64,000 nucleotides of DNA from Pocillopora verrucosa (lineage: Eukaryota > Cnidaria > Anthozoa > Scleractinia > Pocilloporidae), in assembly GCF_036669915.1 (NCBI RefSeq), contig NC_089318.1:14015628-14079627 (forward strand), given 5' to 3'. The notes under the pieces were generated by a model. It did not search any database. It was not told the DNA's origin and worked only from the letters and a program-made list of their open reading frames with translations. The position numbers and the translations under genes are program-made. Below, piece after piece: positions 21,776 to 34,458 of this stretch (the stretch's first letter is position 1; each line of letters begins with the position of its first letter).

Positions 21776-24300
21776 ATATGACTCAGTTTTCGCAAAAAAA
21801 AAAATTATAATAAGTCTAATAGTCATTGTACAGATTTTTCCTATTTCAAGCGCAACCCCTCGGATAGGGACTTATGTCCGTGTATAACTTTGGTTTTTAC
21901 CCGGATCAACCTCTAGCCATTCTTTCTACTAAGCCTACAAAGGAAAATTTGAGATACCAAGTTGAAAATTCTCTTATGTAAAACGGCATGTCAAACAGCA
22001 TTCAAATATTCTGATAACAGAGGTGTCCAACTCGCTTACTTTGTAAATTTGAAAATTATTATTGGCCAATAATGTTTTCCAATATTATCCTAAAATTTCA
22101 GAAGGTGTATCTTTTGAGGAAGAGGTGGACGGGTCAAAATCTCTCTCACTGCGTTTGGGTTGTTATGTGTATCACTATAAGCCTTAAAGGAAAGGAACAG
22201 CTATGCTTTCTGGCCTAAATGAAATCGAGACGATACTTCAATAAAATAGATTAGTTTGTTGCAGTTTTATCTTTCATTGCCTTCAGTGATATGTAGTTGC
22301 ACAGTTCTGAACTTATAAGCTCCTCTAAGTTCGAGCGGTGCACTTATCTGATAACTACCTTGGACTTGCTGCTTAGATATAACAATCTTCCCTAACTAAT
22401 CTTGTCTCTCCACCACATCGCCCGTTTTACATAGGTGCCCTCTATTCTACGCTCTTTCCTCTCTCCCACTTTGTTTACCCTTTCGTTGCAAATCTCCCAC
22501 TGATTCTCAGAGCCTTATCTCCCGTTGCTGGTCACCGTTTTCCCTTCCCTCACGGTCAGACCCTCCTTAAAACGATGTTCTTCGAAATGAAAGCCACATA
22601 CAATTCTCTTTTCCTCGCTTTTCACTTTTTTCACTTTAGTTCTCTCCCGGAGACATAAGCATTTCAAACTAAAGTTATGATACTGCACCTGTCTGACTAA
22701 TAAATAGTGCTTCCGAATCACTAAAATGAAAGAAAAATCGCTGCAAATTCTTATATTATTTTGTTTTGTTGATAACTTTTTTTGACGCCCAGCCTCAGTA
22801 AGTGGTCAGCACACATATTCCAATTTTGACATAGACGGGTGACCTTTCTCCTGCCCTTATTTTTCTCTAGCTAAAAAACCGGCACTGTTCTCACGTCTCG
22901 TCTATTTCAACCCCCAGGCAGTTTACTTGTGGTAGCTTTGAAATCTCAATTGGCTCCATGTGATGTTTTCTTATATTCCAAGAGGCTGTTGTAATTTCTT
23001 TTGTTTTGGTTTTTGACATCCCTTCCTATTCTCAGAATCTATTGTCCTCTACAAGAATTGAACAATTAAAAATTGCTAAACAAACAGTTATATAACCTTT
23101 GACGCCTAAGAGTGACAAGCATCTAATTTCTCTTACAATATCACCCCAGGATCAAACATTAAGGTCACCCAAATCAAGGAATTGATCACCGACTAAAGCT
23201 CTGGATTGTTAAACCAATTCTCCTCGGCTCCTAAGAAAACATGAAGAACAATGTGGAGAATATGCATCCTCATTTTAGAGTGGAAAGGGTTAAATAGATT
23301 TCCATTCCACCTGATGGGAGTTGAAGGCAGAGTACGTGAAAGCTCCAAGGAACAGCCCTTTTACTTATGAGCTGATGTTACCTTTCACATGATTTCTATT
23401 TCTCAGCCAGTTTATTTTGTGAGAGCAGTCACAATGGTCCTAAGTACTGTTTTGTCAGTTGCTTAATGTGTATAAATTGAAGTAGCCTGGAAACTAGGGA
23501 AAAATCCCAAATAAAGTTTAGCACAGAACAGCCTGAAAAATGTTTATCATCAATTTTAGCTAACGAAAATTAGAAATAAACCTACTAAAGAAAATGCTCA
23601 CAAGACATACAAACATGGAAATATACATGGAAAACATTTCACCCAAACTTTTTACAGGGAGAGAAATGTTGGATTTAGTTATTTTGAGTTATAATATCTC
23701 ATACACCTGTAGTATTATTTCTTAAAAGTATAGTAACTATTGTACAGTAAAATTAGCAGATAGCCTCTTCCAAAATTCGGGTATAGCATTTTAAAAACGT
23801 TCTAAGAACCTACTACTATAGGTCCCATATACCCTTTTTCTCCCTGGATCGCAGTGTAATTTCTCCTTACCATCCGCCATGGTAGTAAATTAAAGATTGC
23901 TTCATCATAAGGTTGATAATTTTCTTTACTCTCATCACCTTTTGATTTATGGATTTAATGATTCTGTTACGATAAATTACTCATTTGATCTCTCCTAAGA
24001 GAGCAAAGGTGAAGAGGATAATATAGGATTTTCTAGCATCCAAATTAAACCAGCACTGCACTAGTTTTACTTAACACTTCACCTAATGAATGGTCTAAAA
24101 AACTCTGGACACCCTCTCAATCAATCAAATGTAGTAGCTTAAAACCAATCAAGACTTGGTGGTGCGCATTTTCCTGCATATCAGACAGTTTTCATGTGTT
24201 CAATTTGAGAGTCCATTGCCTCTTTGGGTTATTATTCTTTGGTCTGACAGGCCTCTGTGATAACCTTTTTGTTGGTTTTTATGTCTTTTCAGTAGAAAGC
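21508..24300 (+). repeat. Right arm of the inverted duplication
   Basis: This is the inverted counterpart of 5511-8428. It includes the second half of the last exon of the secreted gene, its stop codon and about 2.5 kb of downstream DNA. It ends about 235 bp before the ZFYVE1 stop codon. A family A repeat (23093-23295, minus) and the RTF1-exon-3-like fragment (23021-23049, minus) are in both arms. No intact gene lies in the non-coding part. Confidence 0.85.
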
Positions 24301-24533
24301 CCTCAAAAGACTCTGGTTTTGGATCTAAAAGACCTCAAGCAAAGGATGCCATGGACTTAAATCACACTTTATCTCACAGCCATTGATGATGCTCTCCATC
24401 TCCATGCAAGGCCATGAAGTAGTAATTTTGATTTAAACCTCATAAGGTTGCAGTATTAATAAAAACTTGATCATAAAGGGCCAATAAGCTGGAAGTTTCT
24501 CGTGGCTGGCTTCTCACTGAAAACAAATTGACC

Positions 24534-27500
24534 CTAAAGCTGTCCTTTTTTAGCAGCACACTGGTCACAAACTCTGACTGGGTGATCCCAACCTCTTAAA
24601 GCCACAGGTCTCCTACTTTCTGAACAGTTGCTACAGACACCCATACCACAGGCTCGGCAATGATGTTTGGTATCACTTCCCTTGAATTCGGTTTGGCAAC
24701 AGTTACAGACTAAAATTTGAGAGTCTGGTACCCAGTATCCTGGCCTTGCTGCATCAGTGATGAACCCCTTAGGGTAAACAATGGCTGTTTTTAAAACACC
24801 CACAGCGGACTGAACAACCTCTGTTACTTTTCGGGCAGCTACTGGTCCAAAAGGGTTTTCAGAATACAGGCTGTGGTCATCTTCAGGGTGCACAATTTCT
24901 TGAGGAGTCTCCTCTTCTAGAGCATCCGATAAATCACTGTTTAAAAGAGCACAAAATATGTATTTAATATTGAAGAGAAATCACAACCAAGCTCAACCCT
25001 TTAACTCACGATCTAATTGTTAATTCTCCCTCTAGCTGCCACACATTTCTCTCTAAATTAATTATAAGAGTTTGGTGGTAGATCAAGATAAAAACATCTG
25101 GCTGATAAGTTTAAGTACTTTCATTATCTACTTGCTTGATAATGTATGGATATCATAGAGAGAAGTTACATGTTAATCACTTCTGGGAGTTAAAGTTCTG
25201 GATTAGTGTTTTACTGTTAATTTATTGCAAATGACAACCTTACCTTAAGTCACATGTGGGTTGAGGCTGAGCCTCCACGGTTGACGTTTTTCCAAAACAG
25301 CGGTCACACACTCTCACTGGTTCCTCACCCCAGCCTCGTTCTGGTACAGGTTTCTTATTGGTTGAACATGCATCACAGACCCCACCTCCACAGGCGCGAC
25401 AGTGGTGCTTAGTCTTTCCATCGCTGAATATTTGACGGCATACCTGACAAGCCTAGAAGATAAGAGATAAGACAGAAGAAGAAGTTAAGACATTTTTAGA
25501 CTAATTTGACTTTTAAATTTGTTCAACCAAAATTTGGTAAAAATGATGCAAGCTTGAAACTATTAAATTTTAATAGTTGCTAATTAATATTTCCTGGTTT
25601 TGGTTGATTAAAAAACAAGAATTATTTGGAGTCTACAAGTACAAAGCACAGTTGAGAAAAACTACTCTCACTAAAAAAATCAATAGGCTTACAAGAAACT
25701 GCAGTTAATACTATCCTACATTTTCAGCACAGTGCAGACAGTGACATTTAATCTGCTGTGATACTGCCAACTGAGAGGCTTTGCACGCATGAATAGAGGA
25801 GGTAAGTTTCTAATACGTGAAGCTGTAGCACTGAGTCAATGGAGAGGTATTACGTGATAATTTGGTTTTATCAACTGAGTTGATAATGTAAATTGGCCAC
25901 TGTAACAGGTTTCTTAAGCTGTCATTTTGAGCCCTTGACTTCATCGTGTATGACTGCAGTGTAGAGGCAGTTAACTGCAAACTGAGCCAATTTTTTTTTA
26001 ACTTACTGTTATTTCAGAATTTGGCACCCAATAATCTGGGGCTATTTTGTCTGTGATCCAGTTGGTCACTGCCTGACTGGATGGAGTACCAAGACTGCTA
26101 ACTGCATCAGTGACATAGCTGATATGATCCAAAAACCGTCTGGCTGCATGGCCACCATCCAGCTTTGCAAATACTTGCTGAATACAAAAAGTGTGTTACA
26201 ATAAAAGGTGCAAAAGAATATTTTCTTTATGAAATAACCAGAACTTTTTGATCAAAAACCTTTCATTTGTTGCACTTGTCCAGTTAAAACTCACAGAAAA
26301 TTGAACTGTGTTTTGTTTTTAGAAGGAATAGACCACACTTTTTATTGCTTTACTGCCTTAATAACCCTCTTGAGATGTTGTGAACACTAGAATAGTTTAT
26401 AAATCACTTGCCTTCGGTTTGTGATTTACGAATTTTTCATGTGTTCTCCCAACATACTGCATGGTTATTATGATGGTAAACCGATAGAAAGTGTGGTATA
26501 TTACTCAAACACAAAAGAACTGTTTCTTTAAGCAATGTCACAGATTTTCATGAATTATTGGGAAAAAAGTGGCTGGATTTATTGTCAGTAGTCAAGCTTT
26601 AAACCTCACCCCAGGCCATGCATGGCGAAGCTCAGTCCGGACCACAGTCTTAACTGGGTCTTCATTTCCAAACCAGTACTGACGGCTACGATAGATTACA
26701 CCACATCCTGGGCACTCCAGAACATACCTGCCAATAACAGATTTAGTCAGTCTGAGATTACAATGAAAACTAATTTAACCCTCTACACCCTAACATCAGT
26801 ATGCATATTATTCATGCTTTTCTCTGTAAATTAAACAGTCCTGGCAAGGAGAATTTGTTTTAAAAGAGCTCTCTTATTAGGCGTCATCCTGTTTCTTTGC
26901 ATGACCCTGAAGAATTAGTTGCTAGTTAGTCTTAGGGGTCAAAAGGTATAAGACTTGTAAATCTGCTGACTTGAGAAATTGAATGCTGGTACATGTTTCC
27001 ATAAGAGCCAGACTAGTTTGGCTTCCTATAAATACAGAGTTACATGAACATGTAAATTTGTGGGGGCCCTGACAACTACACATTGCAAGTTTTAGAGTTG
27101 AACAGTAACATCTCAGTATTGGTACAAATGATGATAATTATTATTAAATAAACACACCACTGTAACTAAGTATATTATTATCATATGATAGCAACTGTTT
27201 GTATATAATTATATACCACACACGTGAAAAGTGCTTGGTGTGTGTGCACAGTTGGCAGGTTTGAAAGTGAATAGCAAGTAATATTTACCTCCAAGCAGAG
27301 AAAGAGACCAAGTTGCATATAGGGTTTAATTTCCAACTATTTTTCAGTATATTAAAGAGGACTATACTGATTTTTGGTATCTGTGTAGTATACAGTAAAA
27401 ATTCATCAGCGACACTACTCAGTGTCATTATTGGAGATTTACTGATCTGCAAAGTGGTGAGATAAATATCCACCTCTAATCACTTCCACTTTTGTGAATA

Positions 27501-30500
27501 ATTGTTAATTACAAATAATAACAATAATAATAATAATGATAATAATAATAAAAATAATAAGGATTTCTATAGCACCATATCCATAGGCTCATGGCGGGCA
27601 TGGGCAATGGCTGGCATTCAGAACAAGTAGCTCGATTTTTCCTGTGTTTAGCTTCAGTTTGTTTCGGACCAACCATGTTATTGTTACATACATAGATCTG
27701 GTATTCAATAAGGCAGAAATCAATTGGAACAAAGCCACCAATGTTATTTGAACCCTTAGTGCATTTGAGGTGAGAGAGGTTTTGTATGTTTACACTCTTC
27801 AAATGGCCATGATTTGATCCAGGCATTATACCATAGGTGTTGCATGAAACAATAGATGGCTGTGTTCGACTGCGGTGAGTTCGCATGGAGATAATAACTG
27901 GAATTTTTCCATCTAATGATGAGCCGGGATTGAGCTTTCACATTGAAAGCTGCAAAAGTGTTTGGGCACTAAGTAAAAGGGCTTTTGTGCCATTTGATCT
28001 TATGGCACCTTGAGATAGCCTCATGCACAGAGACATCAGCTGTGACGTAGCGATTCACATCAATGGATAGCACATTCAAGTTAGACAATGTATAATCAGC
28101 TTCACTGTTATTTGAAATTCTAGGGCTTGATTGATCCAAGGCTTAAGTCAGTGAAGGAGTAGAAAAGCCCTTTCCAAAAACCATTGCTCTATTCTGAATG
28201 CAAATTTCTCTAACCGAACTGAAGACGATAACTTTACAAATTTACTCATCTTAAAAAGTGTTTGTTTGGTCCATGATAGAAGGAGCCAGAAGATAAAAAC
28301 TTGGGAGAGATCATGCTTGCATTCAAACCTCTCAATTATTTCATCATTTGTATTTGTATACAAACATGCTACTGTCTGTATTTGTATATAAACGTGCAAT
28401 TGTTGGTGAGACAAAAACAATTGAAGTCACATTGAACATCAAAGAAGAAAGGAAGCACTGATGTACATGTACTCTTCTACAAAAATTTTGCATTGGACCT
28501 TACTTCTCTTCATGTCCATCAGATGATTTTGAAATAACAAATGATATGAAATAATAAATAATGTGTAATAACAATAATAGCAATAATGATGATAATCATA
28601 ATAATTTTTTGTTGTGATTAAAGTGTGGATTAATCCTAAATGCACAAACTGTACATCATTTGCCCCATCCTTTTCAATTCCCTACTGAGTGTATTTTTGA
28701 AGCACCTTAATTATAAGAGAAAATTATTTTAGAGGTGAACAAACTTTTTAAACATTATGAAGAATTATTCATTGCAAGTGCTTACCCAGACCAGGCATAC
28801 TTAGCAAATCCAAGCCAGGATGAATCATTGGAGGAACACATTTTTGGAACAACCAAATTCTGTTTTCCCCTCTCATAACAGGCCTTTATTAAAACAACAT
28901 CAAAAAGTAATCAAGACATATAATTATCACATACAGTGTATGTTGTTTATATCCAACAAATCATTTACAGGAATACCACAAGTAAGTGTGACAACAAAGG
29001 CAGAGAGTAATTTAAGCTCATTAAATTATAGCTTACAGTATTGGCAAGGTTGACAAGCAAGCACACTATAACCATTGAAACTAGAAATCAATAACTGTAA
29101 CTGTATGCAATACAGTAACCCTTTCACTCCCAAGATCTCCATTTAGCAATTCTTCTTGGTGTCTGCCATGTAATTCTTATGATGTTACAATAGTTGGACA
29201 ATTTGGTCTTGGATCAACTAATAATCTCCTTGATGACATTTTTCCTGATTCTCATCACTTGTCTGCTTGATTCTGTGTTGATATTGTAAGATGAAATTCT
29301 GACACTCATGGGAATTAAAGGGATAAATTGGGTGAAGAAAGTTTATGGCAAGAACTCCAAGAGTCTGTCGAGATGGAAAAATATGCATAGATATATGCTT
29401 TACAGCTCACCCTACAAGTAAAAATCCTGTTGTCAAACTGGGCTTGATATTGACATCTGACATCACTGTGGTGTGCTGATGATTCATCGTTCTCATGATT
29501 CATGCTCTTTTGACATCGTGCTCTACAAGTATGAAAACCAAATAAAAATTATATCCATAGTTAAAAAGGATAATCATGTTAGAAAGCACCGAGAAACCTT
29601 GTAAGTACAAAACTTTCATAAAGTTAATAATAAGCCAAATGATTGAACACATTTCCAGAAAACAATAAATTCAAAGCTCAAGACATATGACTTGCAAAAA
29701 GTCAACTTAACCCTTCACATTCTAACATTAATATGATTTTATATTCTGCATAGGGTTCTCTATACAATTCCTATGGTACAAATAAAAGAATTTGTTAAAA
29801 TGATCAGTAGCTTCAATCTTTAGTTGACGATCATGTTCCTTTATTCTCATGATCTTAATGTCAACTCAGCTGTGGTACCATTAGGACAAATCAGATGCCT
29901 GTAACTCTTGAGGATTAAGGAATACAACAATAAACACACAAAGAACTTTTCAATTGACTTGGGTGATGACTTCCTTTCAGGTGATTTTGTCGCTTACTGT
30001 CACAGATACCAGGACCACCCTTGGCTGGACAGTTAGCCTACATGATCATAGCCATAAAACTTGTGCTTACTTGCATGAGAGGCATGATGCCTGGCAAGTG
30101 AAATATTCATCAGGAAAAGTGTTTGGTATTGTTCTCTCAATGTCCCCACTGAACTTCTCATTGAGGAGCTAATGAAAAGGAAAGCAAAGAAACTTGAAGG
30201 ATAAAAATTAGTAACACAATGATCATCATAAACTTAATTTATTATCATAATGATAATTTAATAAAAAACACCTGCCCCCCCTCATAATTTGTTCCTTTAC
30301 AGATTTCAGAGGAAGGGTACAAGGAGCAGGGTGTGAAATCTCGCCTAATACGGGCGCCAATGCAACTAAATTTTTCACTTTGGCATTCAAATCCTGAAAA
30401 TTAGTCGCCAAATTGGTGACTAGAATGTTTCATCATAACCTTACCTAGAGATATAAATATAGATATATGCAAAGATAAATCCACAGCAAACTTCCTTGTT

Positions 30501-33500
30501 ACGTTTGTTTCCAAGCACATGCATCTCAATCGATAACTAGACACCATCTTGGATTTAGGTGAGCTTGAACATTGCATATCATCCATCCTAGTGTCCACTT
30601 TGTAGCACATTTAAAGATCTTTTCCCTAACTTAATTTCTTCAACAGTGACAGCATAAAAAAAAGGTTTTGCTTGTCTTTGAAAATGGGGACCACTTTGAA
30701 GAATTTAGGAGCCAAGTGGCTACAGAAAAAAAGAATTAACTTCACTCCCTGAGGAGGTGCATGTACATACTACTTATTGCTTGTTGCTCTTAATTAACAC
30801 TCCTTAAGTTACTGGTCCTTGCCTCCTTTAGGTCAATTTAGTACAACAATAATTAAAGAGTACCCATTTTCATTTCAATGACTACTTAATTTTTCCTTGA
30901 TTAACTTGAACATTCAGCCTACATGAACATGGTATCCATGTACAAGAAACACTTTCTGCAGCAGAGGCCATCTAGGTATTTCACCTGCATGAGGCCTTTA
31001 ACAATATACCAGTGTTATCCCTTAGCCTCTTAAACAAACTTAAATAGCCAGCCTATCACAAGAAGGAAATGGTCAATAATTCCAAACAAATTCAATTCTG
31101 TCAGGTAGTTCTTAGGACCCCAGCATGCTGGCAAAGACAGCAAAAGTTTGGATTGAATTAATTTGTTGGTTGTGTTTATGAAAGCAACCAAAGTTGCTGT
31201 GGCCTCAGTTTTTCCCCAGACTAACAAGTACAATAATGACCTGTATCAATTAACTCTTACATCAGTATCCATATTCTTCATACTGTTCAATATAATTTTC
31301 CTGAGGTACTGACAAGGAGAATTTGTTGAACAATCACAAGCTTCTTTAGTTGGTAACATTTCCATTATTCTTGTGACCTTAATGAGTGATTTGGGGGTGA
31401 TATTCTGTGGGGGAAGTAGGATGCCTAAAGTCACTCTTAGGTATCAAAGTTTTCAAAAAATTTAGAATAATTACCATCAAAGCTTTATAAATGACAGTCG
31501 GTGAGCGTGACGAGCGCACAGAGCTGTCAACTAAACACTCTTTTACAGCTTGCTTCAATCCCCTGAAGTTTGTTGGTGGAGTCTCTGTTCTTGTCCCCAG
31601 GTACTTGATAGAACTAAATGCACGAGGAACTCTTCCTATATTTGCAAATCTCTCCTTTAAAATCTCATCAGGACGCTTCAGATTTTCTGTTTCAGTAAGA
31701 AAATTATAACAAGACTTTTAAAGTGGCAGAATAGAAAATAAATCATTATTTCTTCAAATAGGCCTCCACCCTTTAATAGGTGTCCTCCCCTAGATATATC
31801 TATTAGTGCCTACTCCCTGGGCCATAATATCAAACAAGCCGCCCTCTCAAATTATTGCCCCTTCTCCCTCATTTTCTTAAATGGTAGGAAAGCCTGTTTC
31901 TACTGTCACTTTATCTAGTAACTTTTTAGCTTCTGCTACACATGAAACAGAATCTGTTCAAGAGAGTAGTAAACACCCCTCCACCCTCTTTGTCAAGAGC
32001 CTACTTCCATCAAGCACCCCTCCCTTTGGCCAAAATTTTAAATAAATGCCCAAGCATTTATTAGTAAGAGGAATTACAGTGTAATTTATCAACAAATTGC
32101 AAAATTTTTCCAAACCTGATGGATTACTTTCATTCTGTGACACTCCTAGTAAATGAGTGTGCTGTGTCTCATGAAAGATAATCACAGCTGGACCAAGACT
32201 ACATAGAGGCACATCCATATGGCATCGCTCTGTTGCATCTTTCAGCTCCTTGGTAAAATGTTTTAGATATGCATCTGATGCATCTCCCAAGAAAGTAAAC
32301 ATGTCTGTGTGGAGCCTTTCAGCTCTTGTCCTATAGATGACAATGTCAGATATCGCAAGGACCTTCAGTAAGAGCCTTGTGCGTTGGTTGTGATTTCCAG
32401 ACATACCCAATAGCCCTTCTGTATCCAAGACAATTACCCGATCACCCTCATCATAAGCAGCCCAAACACCCACTGTGCAGGAAAGCTGCGATGGTGAAGT
32501 TCCAAATACTTCTTTGCCACAGAAGAAGACATGGTTAAGGGTGTGCGATTTTCCATCACCTGTGTTACCAAATATGGAGACAACTTTCATGCTTGTATCA
32601 CCATGGCATGACAGCTTTGCAATGAAGTCCTCCACTGTATGCACCTGAAGAAGAGAGTGGTGACCCCTGTAAGTATTTACTATACCTTAAGAGACATATT
32701 TGTAAAAACTAAAAATCTGACATGGAAGGCATTTAACATAATTACCAAAACTAATACCAAAAGACAGTGATTGATAACTGACTTTTAAATAGCCTTGCTC
32801 AAAAGATACATAATTCACACATTAACTTCTGTTACAGAATTCCTTTCCAAAACACTATCCTGCTACATAAGTAACACTGAACATCCAAAGCTATAATTGT
32901 AATTCTGAGATCTATGAATAAAGGAAATAGGTTTCCAATGAAACTGTGGCACAGCATTTGTGGGGGAAGGAGTTATTATTAAAGTTATTATCATTTGGTT
33001 TTTATAAACTGAGTTGATAATGTAAACAGGCCATTGCAAAGAGTTTCTAAAGATAAAGTTTCAGGTGTCAGCCCTACCTCAGAGCCAATGGGCCAACGCT
33101 CTAAGGATGGGCTAACACTTGAAATGGCAGCCATATTTATAATCATTACAGATCAATTAATAGTTTTTGTCATGATCAGATGAAAAAAATAACCATGCTG
33201 TCTTACAAAGCTCTATCTACCAGCAATCAAAGAAACAAACTTTTAGTACACTCTTCATTTATATAAATACAGTCTTCTTTGTGATTAACTCTCATTTTGC
33301 TATTTTTCTAAATATTTCATTGAACTATTAAATAGTTCTTCAATGAATTGTTACCAATCACTCCTTAACAAGTCGCTTTGTTTATTATCATCACGGCTGT
33401 CAGTTCTCAGTTGTAAACGGTTTTATTATGTCAACATAAATACAATATCCACAGCGAAGTAATACATACATACATTCTTTATTTGGTAAAGCAGGTTGAA

Positions 33501-34262
33501 TAAGTAGCAGCTGTTGCTGATGTGGACCTGCTATCTACCTTACACTATACTTTACAGGCCAGACCACATCATAGTAATCTCGTGAGTGGGTTCTTTAACG
33601 TCCCTTGCCTAACCAAATTATTAATAGATGCAGGAGACGGGACCTACGGTTTGTTCGTCCTTATCCGAGTAGACTAGAATTTCTATCCATGTCTTGATAT
33701 TATAGAAAGGTAGCACATTTTAAGACCTTGAGTGTTGGTCCGGCCGGGTTATAAGTTAGTTATAAGAGAAAACCTCGGTCTTGGATAATTCAAATACTCT
33801 TAACATCTTTTAAGGTTTAGATAAATTACTGATCACTATTTTGCATTCGCCATCCAAGGTTACCTGAAGAATTTCCGTTTCGTCAAGCAGCAAAAAGCTC
33901 TTCGGCGGAGCTGGGGGAATGTTTTCTCTTGATGTTGAAGTTGGTTCACTTTCTTCTGTACAAAGCGATTTCCTTTCCTTAAAAAAAAAGGTTAAATAAA
34001 AACCATAGGTCAAGACATATCGAAAATCAGATAAATTTCAACCAATCACAGTTACTTAATCGCAAAAGAAAAACGGTCAAGGTACGATGCAGGTACGAAA
34101 GATTGCTGGACGAAGACAAATTCAGGCGATGCTGATCAAAATCCGTCCTCGTCTTCGAAAGTTTTAGCTAACCTCGCCTCTTCGAGTGGAGGATTTTCTT
34201 ACAGGATGGTTCATAAGCATAACTTCCTCTAGATCTCCGTCGTCGGGTAATGTGGCAGCCAT
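24534..34262 (-). CDS. ZFYVE1: Zinc finger FYVE domain-containing protein 1 (DFCP1)
   Basis: Eleven coding exons, listed 5' to 3' on the minus strand: 34262-34203, 33977-33864, 32644-32116, 31686-31475, 30168-30071, 29522-29411, 28883-28786, 26727-26610, 26177-26007, 25452-25244, 24936-24534. All have GT-AG borders and consistent phase, giving 707 aa. After a short N-terminus comes the GTPase/ATPase-like domain with P-loop GNTGDGKS (84-91) and VLDTEG (130-135). A cysteine-rich middle follows (FTCQASCLSC, ECPGCGVIYRSRQYWFGN). Two tandem FYVE fingers follow, each with TKHHCRACG and VRVC, plus YWVPN/D. In mammals the protein binds PI3P and marks omegasomes and lipid droplets. The human protein (777 aa) has an N-terminal zinc-binding region that is missing here. 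The introns are full of small repeats. Confidence 0.95.
24998..25195. repeat. MITE-like repeat, family B
   Basis: Starts CCCTTTAACTCACGATCTAA and ends TTAATCACTTCTGGGAGTTA, with inverted-repeat ends CCTTTAACTCNC / GGGAGTTAAAG. The same family is at 38284-38497, 41184-41350, 43346-43522 and 51258-51470. This copy lies in the last intron of ZFYVE1. Confidence 0.65.
26776..26952. repeat. MITE-like repeat, family A
   Basis: ACCCTCTACACCCTAACATC plus AGTATGCATATT at one end and CTTAGGGGTCAAAAGG at the other, in intron 7 of ZFYVE1. It matches the family A copies listed at 6698-6902. Confidence 0.65.
27505..27700 (-). mobile_element. LINE reverse transcriptase scrap with AAT microsatellite tail
   Basis: Within intron 7 of ZFYVE1 the minus strand reads WLVRNKLKLNTGKIELLVLN (about 27615-27675), which resembles the region after the YADD motif in CR1-type reverse transcriptases. 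An (AAT/ATAATA)n tract at 27513-27560 follows. No larger domain is readable. Confidence 0.5.
29118..29325. repeat. MITE-like repeat, family C
   Basis: Begins ACCCTTTCACTCCCAAGATC and closes CACTCATGGGAATTAAAGGG, in intron 6 of ZFYVE1. The same family is at 59423-59636. Confidence 0.6.
29708..29925. repeat. MITE-like repeat, family A (diverged)
   Basis: AACCCTTCACATTCTAACAT at one end and CTCTTGAGGATTAAGG at the other, in intron 5 of ZFYVE1. It is more diverged than other copies. Confidence 0.5.
31248..31452. repeat. MITE-like repeat, family A
   Basis: AACTCTTACATCAGTATCCA, then TATTCTTCATACTGTTC, and a close at CACTCTTAGGTATCAAAG. It lies in intron 4 of ZFYVE1, immediately downstream (on the minus strand) of exon 4. 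Confidence 0.6.
32990..33110 (-). repeat. Penelope-like terminal repeat, diverged
   Basis: The reverse complement reads GGCTCTGAGGTAGGGCTGAC, ACCTGAAACT, then GGCCTGTTTACATTATCAAC and TCAGTTTATAAAAACCAAAT. This is the same element type as at 5918-6025 and 49351-49450 but with a damaged core. It lies in intron 2 of ZFYVE1. Confidence 0.45.
33480..33720 (+). repeat. SINE-like dispersed repeat
   Basis: Contains GTGGGTTCTTTAACGTCCCT and GAGACGGGACCTACGGTTTG followed by GTCCTTATCCGAGTAGACTAG. I recognise this as a very common dispersed sequence in cnidarian genomes, but I cannot assign it to a named family. It sits in intron 2 of ZFYVE1. Confidence 0.5.
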
Positions 34263-34458
34263 GTCTTTTAACACTTTCATGAAGGAATCCGTTCACGAAG
34301 CGTAATCAACAAATATTTTTTTCCTTTACTCGAAATTGAGTCGATGAAAAGATCTGGGGACGACAACAGACTTGGTAGCCAGGTTTCTATCCCACAATGC
34401 ATTTAGATGGGTAACGCCTAGTAACCTAGCCTCCTCCTGCATGTTCTCAAGCACTAAG
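34263..34458. promoter_or_regulatory. Divergent promoter region between ZFYVE1 and RTF1
   Basis: Only 196 bp separate the ZFYVE1 start codon (minus, 34262-34260) from the RTF1 start codon (plus, 34459). No TATA box is evident. Both 5' UTRs and core promoters must overlap in this interval unless one gene has an undetected upstream exon. A shared bidirectional promoter is the simplest reading. Confidence 0.7.

Noticed and set aside
21358..21795. 145-codon minus-strand frame over the last exon of the secreted gene
   Set aside because: The plus strand carries the conserved fibrinogen-like domain; the antisense frame has no recognisable content.
27509..27886. 125-codon minus-strand frame in a ZFYVE1 intron
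   Set aside because: Its tyrosine-rich end is a translated AAT microsatellite and the rest contains a LINE scrap in another frame.
34372..34458. Upstream in-frame ATG for RTF1
   Set aside because: The 29 extra residues do not resemble the basic, acidic-serine N-terminus of RTF1 proteins; MGKTK fits better. It cannot be fully excluded.
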